DNA from: an uncultured Bacteroidales bacterium
Lineage (GTDB): Bacteria; Bacteroidota; Bacteroidia; Bacteroidales; Muribaculaceae
Length of the DNA: 64,000 nucleotides
Reading direction: 5' to 3'
NCBI GenBank assembly: GCA_902800715.1
Contig: CADCFN010000001.1
Location: 1-64,000, forward strand
In this document: positions 16,436-24,520 of the stretch, in pieces
How positions within the stretch are numbered: the first letter of the stretch is position 1
Layout: every line of letters begins with the position of its first letter
Made by a program: the position numbers and the translations under genes
Notes under the pieces: model-generated
Databases searched by the model: none
The model's input: only the letters and a program-made list of their open reading frames with translations
What the model was told of the DNA's origin: nothing

Positions 16436-18865
16436 ATGACCAATAAGTTTTCAAATAATATCATCACGCGCTACTGGCGACGCTTCAAGCAATGGTACAA
16501 GGGCTTGTACCGCGGTCGCCCGTGGTGGGTCAAGACCCTGGCAGCCATCGGGACGTTTATTGTCCTGTTCCTGCTCTATCTGCTCGCTGTGGATGTCAAC
16601 TTCCTGTGGCTCTTCGGCAAGTCGCCCAGCACCTACAGCATCATGCACCCGCGCAACCCCGAGGCGAGCTACCTGTACAGTGCCGACGGCAAAACCATCG
16701 GCAAGTACTATGATGAGAACCGCACGCCGGTGCCCTATGACTCAATCAACCCGCAGTTCTTCAGGGTGCTTATCGACACCGAGGACGAACGCTTCTACAG
16801 CCACCACGGCATCGACTTCAGCGGCCTGGGCGCTGCTGCCAAGGATATGGTGTTGCGCGGACGCCCCCGCGGTGCCAGCACCATCACCCAGCAACTGGTG
16901 AAGAACATGTTCCGCACGCGCAGCGACTACTCGACGGGACTGCTAGGCTATATCCCTGGCGTGAAGATGCTCATCATGAAGAGCAAGGAGTGGATTATCG
17001 CCACCAAACTGGAGATGTTCTACAGCAAGCAGGAAATCCTCGAGATGTACGCCAACACGGTGGACTTTGGCAGCAACGCCTTCGGCATCAAGACTGCTGC
17101 CAACACCTATTTCAAGACCACACCCCGCAACCTCAAACTCGAGGAGAGCGCCGTACTCGTCGGCCTGCTCAAGGCGACCAGCACCTACAACCCGCGCATC
17201 AATCCCAAGAACAGCCTGCGCCGCCGCAATGTGGTGCTGATGAACATGGTGGAGCACGGTGACTTGACCAAGGCACAATATGACTCGGTGTCAGCGTTGC
17301 CCATCGACCTGAAATACAACATCGAGAGCAACTATGATGGTGTGGCACCTTACTTCCGCGAGGCTGTGGCGCGCGAAATCGAGGACATTGCCAAAGAACA
17401 GGGCCTGAAACTGGACCTGGAGCGTGACGGACTCAAAATCTACACCACACTGGACTCCAAGATGCAGGAGTATGCCGAGCAAGCGGTGAGCGAGAAGATG
17501 AAGGTGGTACAGCAAAACTTCAAGAGCCACTGGGGCAACCAGGACTGCTGGCTTGACGACAACAACCAGCCCATTGCCAACTTTGTAGAGGACAAGGCAC
17601 GCAACACGCCCATCTATCACGAGTTGCTGGCACGTTACCCCAATGACCTGGACTCGGTGAACTACTACATGAACCAGCCCCACATGGTCCATCTGTTCGA
17701 CTACGAGAACGACTCTCTCTACATGGAAATGAGCTCGATGGACTCGGTACGCTATATGCTCCACTTCATGCACTGCGGCTTCATCGCCATGGAACCGAGC
17801 AACGGCCACATCAAGGCATGGGTGGGCGACGTGGACTTTGACACATGGAAATATGACAAGGTGCGAGCCAAGCATCAGCCAGGCTCGACGTTCAAGCTCT
17901 TTGTCTATGCCATGGCAATGGAGCGCGGACTGGTGCCCTGTGACCGACGACTCGACGAATACATCGACACACTTGTCTATAATGAGGAAAAGCAGGAAAT
18001 GGAGCCTTGGCGGCCGACCAACGCCAACGGCACCTTTACCGGAGCCGATATGACCCTGCGCGCCGCTTTTGCCCAGAGCATCAACAGCGTCACCGTGCGC
18101 GTGGCACGCGAGGTGGGCTTCAGCGAAATCGCCCAGCTGGCGCGCGACATGGGCATCGTCTCGCCGATGGACCCCAAACCCGCCCTGTCGCTGGGTGCCA
18201 GTGATGTGGACCTGATGGAGCTGGTCAATGCCTATTGCACCGTGGTCAACGACGGCATGCGTAACGACCCTGTCATCGTCACACGCATTGTGGACCGTGA
18301 CGGCAAGGAGATATACCGCGCGCCCCAACACCAGGAACGTGCCATGAGTTACCGCTCGGCATGGCTCATGCAGCAGATGCTCATGGCATGCCGCACCGAT
18401 GCCGGCGGCACAGCAATGGCTCTCAACGGCTATATCACGCGTCCGCTCTATGACGTGGACCTGGGTGGCAAGACGGGCACGAGCAACCGTCATGCCGACG
18501 CTTGGTTCGTTGCCGTTTCGCCAGGATTGGTGTGCGGCTCATGGGTAGGCGGTGAGTATCGCCAGATTCACTTCCGCTGGGGAGCCTTAGGCCAGGGTAG
18601 CCGCACGGCATTGCCCATCTGTGGCCGTTTCCTGCAGCTTGTGTTGAGCGACCCGCAGTACCAGAAATACCATCAGCGTTTCGCCCCAGCCAAGGAGCCA
18701 ATCGATGCTGCCCTGTATTCCGGCTGCTCGGCACTGGGCGAGGTCGAGGAGTTTGACTCGACAATGCTCGAGTTTGACGAGGACTCCTTGTTCGTTCCCC
18801 TTACCGACGATTTCAACCCCAACGAGAAACTCGAGGATCCCTCCTCCGTTCCCGACTCGGTGTGA
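16436..18865 (+). CDS. mrcA: Class A penicillin-binding protein (PBP1A type)
   Basis: Bifunctional cell-wall polymerase of 809 residues: one membrane anchor (about 33-52), a GT51 transglycosylase domain and a transpeptidase domain. The glycosyltransferase motifs are EDERFYSHHGID (116-127, with the catalytic Glu) and RGASTITQQLVKN (145-157). The transpeptidase motifs are STFK with Ser484, SIN at 548-550 and KTG at 679-681, so both active sites look intact. It polymerises lipid II and cross-links stem peptides outside the inner membrane. The acidic C-terminal tail (FDEDSLFVPLTDDFN) is typical of Bacteroidota members. The gene symbol follows the family and is not certain for this organism. Confidence 0.95.
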   Translation: MTNKFSNNIITRYWRRFKQWYKGLYRGRPWWVKTLAAIGTFIVLFLLYLLAVDVNFLWLFGKSPSTYSIMHPRNPEASYLYSADGKTIGKYYDENRTPVPYDSINPQFFRVLIDTEDERFYSHHGIDFSGLGAAAKDMVLRGRPRGASTITQQLVKNMFRTRSDYSTGLLGYIPGVKMLIMKSKEWIIATKLEMFYSKQEILEMYANTVDFGSNAFGIKTAANTYFKTTPRNLKLEESAVLVGLLKATSTYNPRINPKNSLRRRNVVLMNMVEHGDLTKAQYDSVSALPIDLKYNIESNYDGVAPYFREAVAREIEDIAKEQGLKLDLERDGLKIYTTLDSKMQEYAEQAVSEKMKVVQQNFKSHWGNQDCWLDDNNQPIANFVEDKARNTPIYHELLARYPNDLDSVNYYMNQPHMVHLFDYENDSLYMEMSSMDSVRYMLHFMHCGFIAMEPSNGHIKAWVGDVDFDTWKYDKVRAKHQPGSTFKLFVYAMAMERGLVPCDRRLDEYIDTLVYNEEKQEMEPWRPTNANGTFTGADMTLRAAFAQSINSVTVRVAREVGFSEIAQLARDMGIVSPMDPKPALSLGASDVDLMELVNAYCTVVNDGMRNDPVIVTRIVDRDGKEIYRAPQHQERAMSYRSAWLMQQMLMACRTDAGGTAMALNGYITRPLYDVDLGGKTGTSNRHADAWFVAVSPGLVCGSWVGGEYRQIHFRWGALGQGSRTALPICGRFLQLVLSDPQYQKYHQRFAPAKEPIDAALYSGCSALGEVEEFDSTMLEFDEDSLFVPLTDDFNPNEKLEDPSSVPDSV

Positions 18866-18903
18866 TTTTCGCACCACAATTTGTGACAAGTGTCAATTTT
18901 TTG

Positions 18904-18917
18904 GACAGTTTAGTGTC
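18904..18917. promoter_or_regulatory. Operator-like palindrome, copy 1
   Basis: GACAGT-TT-AGTGTC, one mismatch from the perfect dyad seen at 20515 and 24103. Flanking half-sites GTGTCAA (18890) and TTGACACTT (18925) give the same alternating pattern as the other copies. It lies in the spacer between PBP1A and the first gene of the LRR/dockerin array, about 190 bp upstream of the best promoter (19101). Confidence 0.6.
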
Positions 18918-19100
18918 TAAAAATTTGACACTTGACGTATTTTATGGCATAAAACCGCTGTTGTTTTTGATACAGGTACTATCTTAGGACTGGAAATCGA
19001 CATGAAATGGAGAGAAAAATTTCTTCAAATTGCCACAACCATAGAACCATGTGACATTGTCGCAATTTTTAAAATATTTCTGCAAAATTTCTTGATTTCA

Positions 19101-19132
19101 CTTGAAAATTAGAAATATTTATCATAAATTTG
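19101..19132 (+). promoter_or_regulatory. Promoter of the LRR/dockerin array leader
   Basis: CTTG (19101-19104), 20 nt, TAAATTTG (19125-19132): a good match to the Bacteroidota consensus. Transcription would enter the structured leader at 19195-19275 before the gene at 19354. Confidence 0.7.
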
Positions 19133-19194
19133 CAGTCAATTATTGCAGGTTGTTATTTGGATGATGATTTGCGATTGGCTACACTAATTATTAT

Positions 19195-19275
19195 AAAGCG
19201 TGTCTAAATGTTCCTTATCCTTGGGGTCTTGAGCGCCCCAAGGAGGGAATCAGACCAACGTCCTCACGCTTTTTT
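19195..19275 (+). ncRNA. Structured leader RNA ending in a terminator-like stem
   Basis: AAAGCGTG (19195-19202) pairs with CACGCTTT (19265-19272), followed by a T-run. Inside, TTCCTT pairs with AGGGAA and CCTTGGGG (19219-19226) with CCCCAAGG (19236-19243). A transcript from the promoter at 19101 would be about 135 nt if it ends here; read-through reaches the ATG at 19354. Either a small RNA or a transcription attenuator. It does not match SRP, 6S or tmRNA as I know them. Confidence 0.5.
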
Positions 19276-19353
19276 GTTTACTGGATTTCAATTCAATGAG
19301 GTCCTTAATCGTCGCTATTGTGGAGGGCCAACCAGCGGCATGAAGTAAGTATT

Positions 19354-20445
19354 ATGAAAAAGTATCTACGTTTAACCCTGATGTTGATGGCCGCATTCTC
19401 AACAACCATGAGTGCCCAAGAGATGGAACAAACCTTAGCACCAATCCTAGAAGAAACCTGGGATGCGCAGAATTGGCACAGTGCACAAACTGCTGACTAT
19501 GTTGATTACATTGTTACTATTTTCAGATCTGTCATTGTCACCAATGCTGACGAAATCGATGGCACCATCTATTATCGGCGTGATACAGGAAATGGCCTGA
19601 CGGAATGGCAGGAATACACGGGTAATCCGATTCTCGGCATGAACATGGGAGAAACAACTGTTGAAGTCTATGCTGTAGCCGAGGGTAAACTTCCGAGTGA
19701 AGTGGTCATGGGTAGCGCTGGGATTTATGACGATTTTATATACGCCGCTTGTATTGTTGATGGCATTCATTACTACTTAGATTATAGTGGGACAATGGAC
19801 ATATGGTACTTAGAATCTCCGTCCTCATATGTTTATGTTTGTGGCAGTGATGAGTCAGGGCTCACCTCCCAGCCCTATACTGGAGATATCATTATCCCAA
19901 GTGAAATGGTTTTCGAGGATGAAACCTATACCGTAGCCGGTATCCGCAATGCTGCGTTTGCTTGTACTGTCGGTTTCCATTGTGATATCACAAGCGTGGA
20001 GTTGCCAAGCACAATACTCCAGGTGGGTTGGTCTTCATTTGCCGGATGCATCAACTTGGAGCGCATGACCATCCATGCTGTGACACCACCCGATGCTGAT
20101 AACCTGTTTAGTGAAGACTATGTCTGGTTCGGCCGATATGATCAGGTCGGTTTTGATGGTAATATACTCTATGAGCAAGTGACGCTGTTTGTGCCGAATG
20201 AGTCTGTCGAGGATTACCGCGCCCATGAAGAGTGGGGCAAGTTCACCCACATCGTGCCGTTTATCGGGGCTGGCCCTGGCGACATCAATGGCGACGGCAA
20301 CATTGCTATCAGTGACGCTACCGAACTGGTCGACATGCTGCTTGTCGGAGAAGAGGTGCCCGCTTGGGCTGACGTCAACGGCGACGGCAATGTGTCCGTT
20401 GGTGACGTGACCGACCTGATTGACCGGTTGATGAACAATGACTGA
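19354..20445 (+). CDS. Secreted LRR_5/dockerin protein with a chitobiase-C-like domain (array gene 1)
   Basis: Exported protein of 363 residues starting at MKKYLRLTLMLMAAFSTTMSAQ (signal peptide); an upstream ATG at 19318 would bury the signal. Residues about 28-125 include the pattern GTIYYRRDTGN...VEVYAVAEGKLPSE, typical of the Ig-like domain at the C-terminus of chitobiase/hexosaminidase (CHB_HEX_C). A short LRR_5 region follows (ITSVELPSTILQVGWSSFAGC), and a two-loop dockerin ends it (GDINGDGNIAISDATELVDMLL, DVNGDGNVSVGDVTDLIDRLM). First of six same-strand array genes. Its 3' end from 20176 is nearly identical to that of the gene at 22180. Confidence 0.85.
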   Translation: MKKYLRLTLMLMAAFSTTMSAQEMEQTLAPILEETWDAQNWHSAQTADYVDYIVTIFRSVIVTNADEIDGTIYYRRDTGNGLTEWQEYTGNPILGMNMGETTVEVYAVAEGKLPSEVVMGSAGIYDDFIYAACIVDGIHYYLDYSGTMDIWYLESPSSYVYVCGSDESGLTSQPYTGDIIIPSEMVFEDETYTVAGIRNAAFACTVGFHCDITSVELPSTILQVGWSSFAGCINLERMTIHAVTPPDADNLFSEDYVWFGRYDQVGFDGNILYEQVTLFVPNESVEDYRAHEEWGKFTHIVPFIGAGPGDINGDGNIAISDATELVDMLLVGEEVPAWADVNGDGNVSVGDVTDLIDRLMNND

Positions 20446-20452
20446 TATCCCG

Positions 20453-20495
20453 AATCACACCATCAAGAGAGTACGCCTTTTGATGGTGTGATTTG
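20453..20495 (+). terminator. Terminator after array gene 1
   Basis: AATCACACCATCAA pairs with TTGATGGTGTGATT eight bases after the stop codon. The same hairpin follows array gene 3 (24041-24083). Confidence 0.75.
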
Positions 20496-20514
20496 CTATT
20501 GTGTCAAAGAATTG

Positions 20515-20528
20515 GACACTTTAGTGTC
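20515..20528. promoter_or_regulatory. Operator-like palindrome, copy 2
   Basis: Perfect dyad GACACT-TT-AGTGTC flanked by further half-sites (GTGTCAAAG on the left, TTACACTTTG on the right). Its centre lies about 70 bp upstream of the -7 box at 20592. Confidence 0.7.
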
Positions 20529-20566
20529 AAAAATTTTTACACTTTGCTTTTTTGAGGGGGCAAAAC

Positions 20567-20599
20567 AGTTGACAATACCTTTTCACCGTCCTAAATTTG
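20567..20599 (+). promoter_or_regulatory. Promoter of array gene 2
   Basis: AGTTG (20567-20571), 20 nt, TAAATTTG (20592-20599). The same boxes and spacing recur at 24156-24186. Confidence 0.75.
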
Positions 20600-20701
20600 C
20601 ATTACCGATTGTTGGGGTACCCATTCCCCACAACCTTAAAACGAAACAATAACTAATACTGAATTGGAACAAAATTATAGGTGTTAATAAAAACAGCCCG
20701 G

Positions 20702-20750
20702 TGATGTGTCCCAGCAAGAGCGGCACACATCTTGACGAAGCTGCCTTGCT
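20702..20750 (+). ncRNA. Conserved leader RNA fold, copy 1
   Basis: GATGTGT (20702-20708) can pair with ACACATC (20725-20731), or AGCAAG (20713-20718) with CTTGCT (20745-20750); the two helices interleave, so they compete. About 60 bases recur almost unchanged at 24302-24362. An earlier hairpin, GTTGGGG/CCCCACAAC, starts just after the promoter. It lies in the 5' leader of the gene at 20805, with no terminator in this copy. Confidence 0.5.
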
Positions 20751-20804
20751 AGAGATACACGGACCAAGAACAATTAAATAATTAACAATAAACTATTAAG
20801 AACA

Positions 20805-21659
20805 ATGAAGACGAAACTTCTCTTAACCCTGATGCTAATGCTGGCACTAAGCCTGACAGCCGAGCAAAACCCATACGTCTTTGAGGACGGTAACTTCTAT
20901 TACAAAATTACTGGAAGCAAGACTGTTTCTGTCACATGCGGTGGTGACTATGATGACCCAGAATCATATTTGGGTACCTATACGGGCTATTATCTTCCTG
21001 TGATTCCCGAAAATGTCACTTATAGAGGCGTCACCTATACCGTAACAGCTATTGATGATAATGCTTTCGCTTGGTCTAGATATATGGAATATGTTGAAAT
21101 TCCAAACACTGTCGAATGCATCGGTTTTCAGGCATTTAACGGCTGTAATGGACTTGAACGTGCTATCATCCCGTCATCAGTGACGAGAATTGTCTCTGCC
21201 GCTTATTCGTTCTGTTACGACCTCAAAGAGGTGACAATTGGCAGTTCACTCGAGAAGATTGGACAAAGCGCTTTCGGGTATTGTGACCGTTTGTCAACAG
21301 TGGTATGCGAGGCTCAGATTCCTCCAATTCTTGATGATGACGATACAAGCGTCTTGTATGGTGACTGCTTTAGCTCTTATGCATCTGCCACGCTTTATGT
21401 GCCATCTGAATCATTAGAGGCTTATCAAGAATCCGACATCTGGGGGCGCTTCTCAAGGATTCTCCCCATTGGCGGTATTGGTGGAACTGGTGATGTGGAT
21501 GGCAATGGTGTTATCGCTATCAGTGACGCCACCTTTCTCGTAGACCTCTTGCTTGATGGCAACAATAGTCTGCCCGCATTTTATGACGTCAACGGCGACG
21601 GCAATGTGACCGTTGGTGACGTAACCGACCTGATTGACCTGTTGATGAATAATAACTGA
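20805..21659 (+). CDS. Secreted LRR_5/dockerin protein (array gene 2)
   Basis: Exported protein of 284 residues with signal peptide MKTKLLLTLMLMLALSLTAE. A strand-rich N-terminal region opens YVFEDGNFYYKITGSKTVSV. Four or five LRR_5 units follow (VEIPNTVECIGFQAFNGC, AIIPSSVTRIVS, VTIGSSLEKIGQSAFGYC), then the linker ATLYVPSESLEAYQESDIW and a two-loop dockerin (GDVDGNGVIAISDATFLVDLLL, DVNGDGNVTVGDVTDLIDLLM). It has its own promoter and leader RNA. The dockerin-coding DNA is nearly identical to part of the gene at 22180. It is the shortest member of the array. Confidence 0.87.
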   Translation: MKTKLLLTLMLMLALSLTAEQNPYVFEDGNFYYKITGSKTVSVTCGGDYDDPESYLGTYTGYYLPVIPENVTYRGVTYTVTAIDDNAFAWSRYMEYVEIPNTVECIGFQAFNGCNGLERAIIPSSVTRIVSAAYSFCYDLKEVTIGSSLEKIGQSAFGYCDRLSTVVCEAQIPPILDDDDTSVLYGDCFSSYASATLYVPSESLEAYQESDIWGRFSRILPIGGIGGTGDVDGNGVIAISDATFLVDLLLDGNNSLPAFYDVNGDGNVTVGDVTDLIDLLMNNN

Positions 21660-22179
21660 TATCCTTATTAGCATAAAGTATCCGGAGCCTGTTATGCGGC
21701 ACGTCATAACGGTAATAACACGCTTCGTTATGTGAAGCTAGGTTATATGGGCATAATTGTTTGAGTTGCTTGAGTTATGTTTTATCGGTTGTGCCCGGGG
21801 TTGTGGCGAGAAAACAGTGACCGATGCGGCAGAAGGGGAAATTCAGAAGGCGGTTGCGGAACAATCGCCACGCCGAGCCTTCGATGGAAGGTAACGAGTA
21901 TTAATTGGGAAGGAATGGGTCTCCCCGCATGTGCTGTTGGTAGTTGGGCACCATTAACAGCTCCGTCAGACACAGGAGCCGCGCCTCAATCCACTCACTG
22001 ACGATGAGCTGTTTCAAGTAGAATCGTCAAATTATTTGACAATAATGAGAAAAGCAGTAAGACTACCGAAATTTATAGGAAATAAGTTACATAACGAATA
22101 AAGTTTATATACTTTTGTGTATTATAATTCAAATAGCTTTGTTAGGTTCATATAATAATCAATAAAAACTAAAAACACT
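21660..22179. other. Long intergenic spacer, no recognisable gene
   Basis: It contains a GTTATG/CATAAC hairpin near 21700, a GC-richer stretch (21780-22010) with short open frames that look like worn coding sequence but cannot be named, and a perfect 15-bp palindrome GTCAAATTATTTGAC near 22027-22041. TACTTTTG at 22110-22117 is a -7 box about 70 bp before the next start codon. Confidence 0.5.
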
Positions 22180-24033
22180 ATGAAACATTTTGTTTTGACT
22201 CAAATGATGTTGTTGATGTCAGTTGCCACTATTATGGGGCAAGAACCAGCCATTCCTACCCCAACACCTGAGATCCTCTGTGAGTATTACGATAGTTATG
22301 CAGCTATCTGGGTAGAGGGAGTGGGGGAACTTCATCTTTATTGCAATGAAGAGGAAGTTGAGAATCCATATTATATCGATTACGTTTATGGAGAGCAAAA
22401 TCTGTTTTTCACAGCGACTGCTCAAGCAGAGGGGTACCCAATCAGCGACATGGCAATCAAAGAGATAACAATACCTGCTATAGAAGTATTGCCTATAACC
22501 GCCACACCAAGTATAAATGTTGAGATTAGTCACTCAACTGCCATGCTTATCATATATGATGAGGATCCAGAAGCGACTCTTTACTATCGTGTGTCCTATT
22601 CCAATGACAATGGATTTGGTGATTGGAGCGAATGGATAGAATCTTTTGGTTGGGTTTATTTCACCGATCAAGGATATTATCTCATCGAAGCTTATGCTAT
22701 ATCTCCTGGAAAATTACAGAGCGAGATAGTTTGCACTAGTTTTGAGTTGAATACGCGCTACAAGACTGTTCCTCCTCTAGTTTATGCTCATCACGTTGAT
22801 CCCGAAAAAGGATTGGCGCTCCGTATTGTCGATGGCCTTATTGGAGAGAACCCGTTCAAGCCATCCTATATGGATGATGTCTATTATCATTATTCTGATG
22901 ATTGGGATCTTTATGAGGCTCCTGCCGATTCGTTCTTTTATAGGGTGAATAATGCTGGCGAATGGGTTCCTTCTCAAGAATATATCTACTTGAAAGATTA
23001 TGGTGATTACACTATCTCGGCTTATGCTTGCAATGATGATGCAGCAGATAGCGAAATTATTACTGCGACGGTGGAGTATGGCCCTACGGGACACACAAGC
23101 CAGAGTGGAAGCTACATTGTCAACGATGGCATAGTTTATGACATCACAGGAGATTCGACGCTCAAGGTCTCCACTTGTTATTTCAATGGCATGTTGTTCA
23201 TTAATTATCCCCTTATCACTCCTGATGCACCGTCAATCCACGTGAATATCCCGCCTACAATTCAAAGCAGAGGCCAAGACTATAAGGTAACCTCTTTGGG
23301 CGCTAATGGGGTTAAAGGCTCTGTCACCATACCGAGCACGATTAATCATATTGAATTGCCAGGTTATGATTATTTTTGGTCATTAGATTCTGTAACGATC
23401 GACGAAGGCAACCCTGTCTATGACTCTCGCGAGAATTGCAACGCCGTTATCCGGACAGCAGACAACACACTCATCATTGGGGGTAAGAATACTGTGATAC
23501 CCAGTACCGTTACTTGTATTGGTCGCTTCGCTTTTTATATGGTAGCGATTCCTCAAATAGTTATTCCCAATTCAGTGAAAACGATTGGTTCAATGGCTTT
23601 TGGCTCTTGTGAATGTTTGAAAAACGTGACAATAGGCAATTCGGTCGATACAATTGGATATGAAGCATTTGGCGGATGTGAAAACATAGAGAGAATAATT
23701 ACTCACGACATGATTCCTCCAGTGGCTAACACGCTGTTTTATTACGATGAGCCCTATTATCAAGTGACGCTGTTTGTGCCGAATGAGTCTGTCGAGGATT
23801 ACCGTGCTCATGAGGAATGGGGCAAGTTCACCCACATCGTGCCGTTTATCGGGGCCGGCCCTGGCGACATCAATGGTGACGGCAACATTGCTATCAGTGA
23901 CGCCACCTTCCTCGTAGACCTCTTGCTTGATGGCAACAATAGTTTGCCCGCATTTTATGACGTCAACGGCGACGGCAATGTGACCGTTGGTGACGTGACC
24001 GACCTGATTGACCAGTTGATGAACAATAACTGA
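22180..24033 (+). CDS. Secreted LRR_5/dockerin protein with chitobiase-C-like domains (array gene 3)
   Basis: Exported protein of 617 residues with signal peptide MKHFVLTQMMLLMSVATIMG. Residues about 25-320 hold several CHB_HEX_C-like Ig domains (EATLYYRVSYSNDNG, YLIEAYAISPGKLQSE, FFYRVNNAGEW, DYTISAYACND). The LRR_5 part follows, with one YDSRENCNAVIRTADNTLI insert, then a dockerin. The last ~90 codons are mosaic: QVTLFVPNESVEDYRAH through IAISDAT copies array gene 1, FLVDLLLDGNN through DVTDLID copies array gene 2, and the DNA across the stop codon resembles gene 1 again. This indicates gene conversion among neighbours. Confidence 0.87.
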   Translation: MKHFVLTQMMLLMSVATIMGQEPAIPTPTPEILCEYYDSYAAIWVEGVGELHLYCNEEEVENPYYIDYVYGEQNLFFTATAQAEGYPISDMAIKEITIPAIEVLPITATPSINVEISHSTAMLIIYDEDPEATLYYRVSYSNDNGFGDWSEWIESFGWVYFTDQGYYLIEAYAISPGKLQSEIVCTSFELNTRYKTVPPLVYAHHVDPEKGLALRIVDGLIGENPFKPSYMDDVYYHYSDDWDLYEAPADSFFYRVNNAGEWVPSQEYIYLKDYGDYTISAYACNDDAADSEIITATVEYGPTGHTSQSGSYIVNDGIVYDITGDSTLKVSTCYFNGMLFINYPLITPDAPSIHVNIPPTIQSRGQDYKVTSLGANGVKGSVTIPSTINHIELPGYDYFWSLDSVTIDEGNPVYDSRENCNAVIRTADNTLIIGGKNTVIPSTVTCIGRFAFYMVAIPQIVIPNSVKTIGSMAFGSCECLKNVTIGNSVDTIGYEAFGGCENIERIITHDMIPPVANTLFYYDEPYYQVTLFVPNESVEDYRAHEEWGKFTHIVPFIGAGPGDINGDGNIAISDATFLVDLLLDGNNSLPAFYDVNGDGNVTVGDVTDLIDQLMNNN

Positions 24034-24040
24034 TATCCTG

Positions 24041-24083
24041 AATCACACCATCAAAAGACTTGCTCTCTAGATGGTGTGATTTG
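24041..24083 (+). terminator. Terminator after array gene 3
   Basis: AATCACACCATC pairs with GATGGTGTGATT, the same hairpin as at 20453-20495. Confidence 0.75.
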
Positions 24084-24102
24084 CCAAAGTGTCAAAAAAT
24101 TG

Positions 24103-24116
24103 GACACTTTAGTGTC
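24103..24116. promoter_or_regulatory. Operator-like palindrome, copy 3
   Basis: Perfect dyad GACACT-TT-AGTGTC with the same flanking half-sites and the same distance (about 70 bp) to the -7 box as copy 2. Confidence 0.7.
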
Positions 24117-24154
24117 AAAAAATTTTACACTTTGCATTTTTGGAGGTAAAAAAA

Positions 24155-24186
24155 GTTGACAATACTTTTTCTCCGTCCTAAATTTG
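24155..24186 (+). promoter_or_regulatory. Promoter of array gene 4 leader
   Basis: GTTG (24155-24158), 20 nt, TAAATTTG (24179-24186), identical in boxes and spacing to the promoter at 20567. Confidence 0.75.
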
Positions 24187-24302
24187 CATTACCGACAGTT
24201 GGGGTATCCATTCCCCACGACCTTAAAACTAAACCATAAAACAAATTGAATTGGAAAAAAATATTGATGTTAATAAAAAGTGCAAAGATTTTTCAGCCTA
24301 AT

Positions 24303-24350
24303 GATGTGTCCCAGCAAGAACGGCACACATCCTGACGAAGCTGCCTTGCT
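24303..24350 (+). ncRNA. Conserved leader RNA fold, copy 2
   Basis: Same interleaved helices as 20702-20750: GATGTGT with ACACATC, competing with AGCAAG and CTTGCT. Here the leader continues into a long terminator (24367-24474), so the whole transcript from 24193 could be a ~280-nt RNA ending before the gene. Confidence 0.5.
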
Positions 24351-24366
24351 AGAGACACACAAGCTA

Positions 24367-24474
24367 AGAGCAATGCTAGGAACAACTGAATTAACGGATA
24401 ATGATGTGACGTCCGATTGGTGATATTCAAACGGACAACTGAAAGAAACCGTTTCCTAGCATTGCTCTTTTTTT
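24367..24474 (+). terminator. Long-stem terminator inside the leader of array gene 4
   Basis: AGAGCAATGCTAGGAA (24367-24382) pairs perfectly with its complement at 24453-24468, followed by seven T. A smaller GTCCG/CGGAC helix sits in the loop. It lies 47 bp before the ATG at 24521, so transcription from 24193 would stop here unless the stem is prevented from forming. The equivalent leader at 20702 lacks it. Confidence 0.75.
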
Positions 24475-24520
24475 AGTATCATATCAGCAGACAATTATTA
24501 ACCATTTAATATTCAGAACT

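Noticed and set aside
19195-19275. SRP RNA, 6S RNA or tmRNA
   Set aside because: It lacks the conserved SRP apical loop, the 6S open bubble and any tag frame, and is too short.
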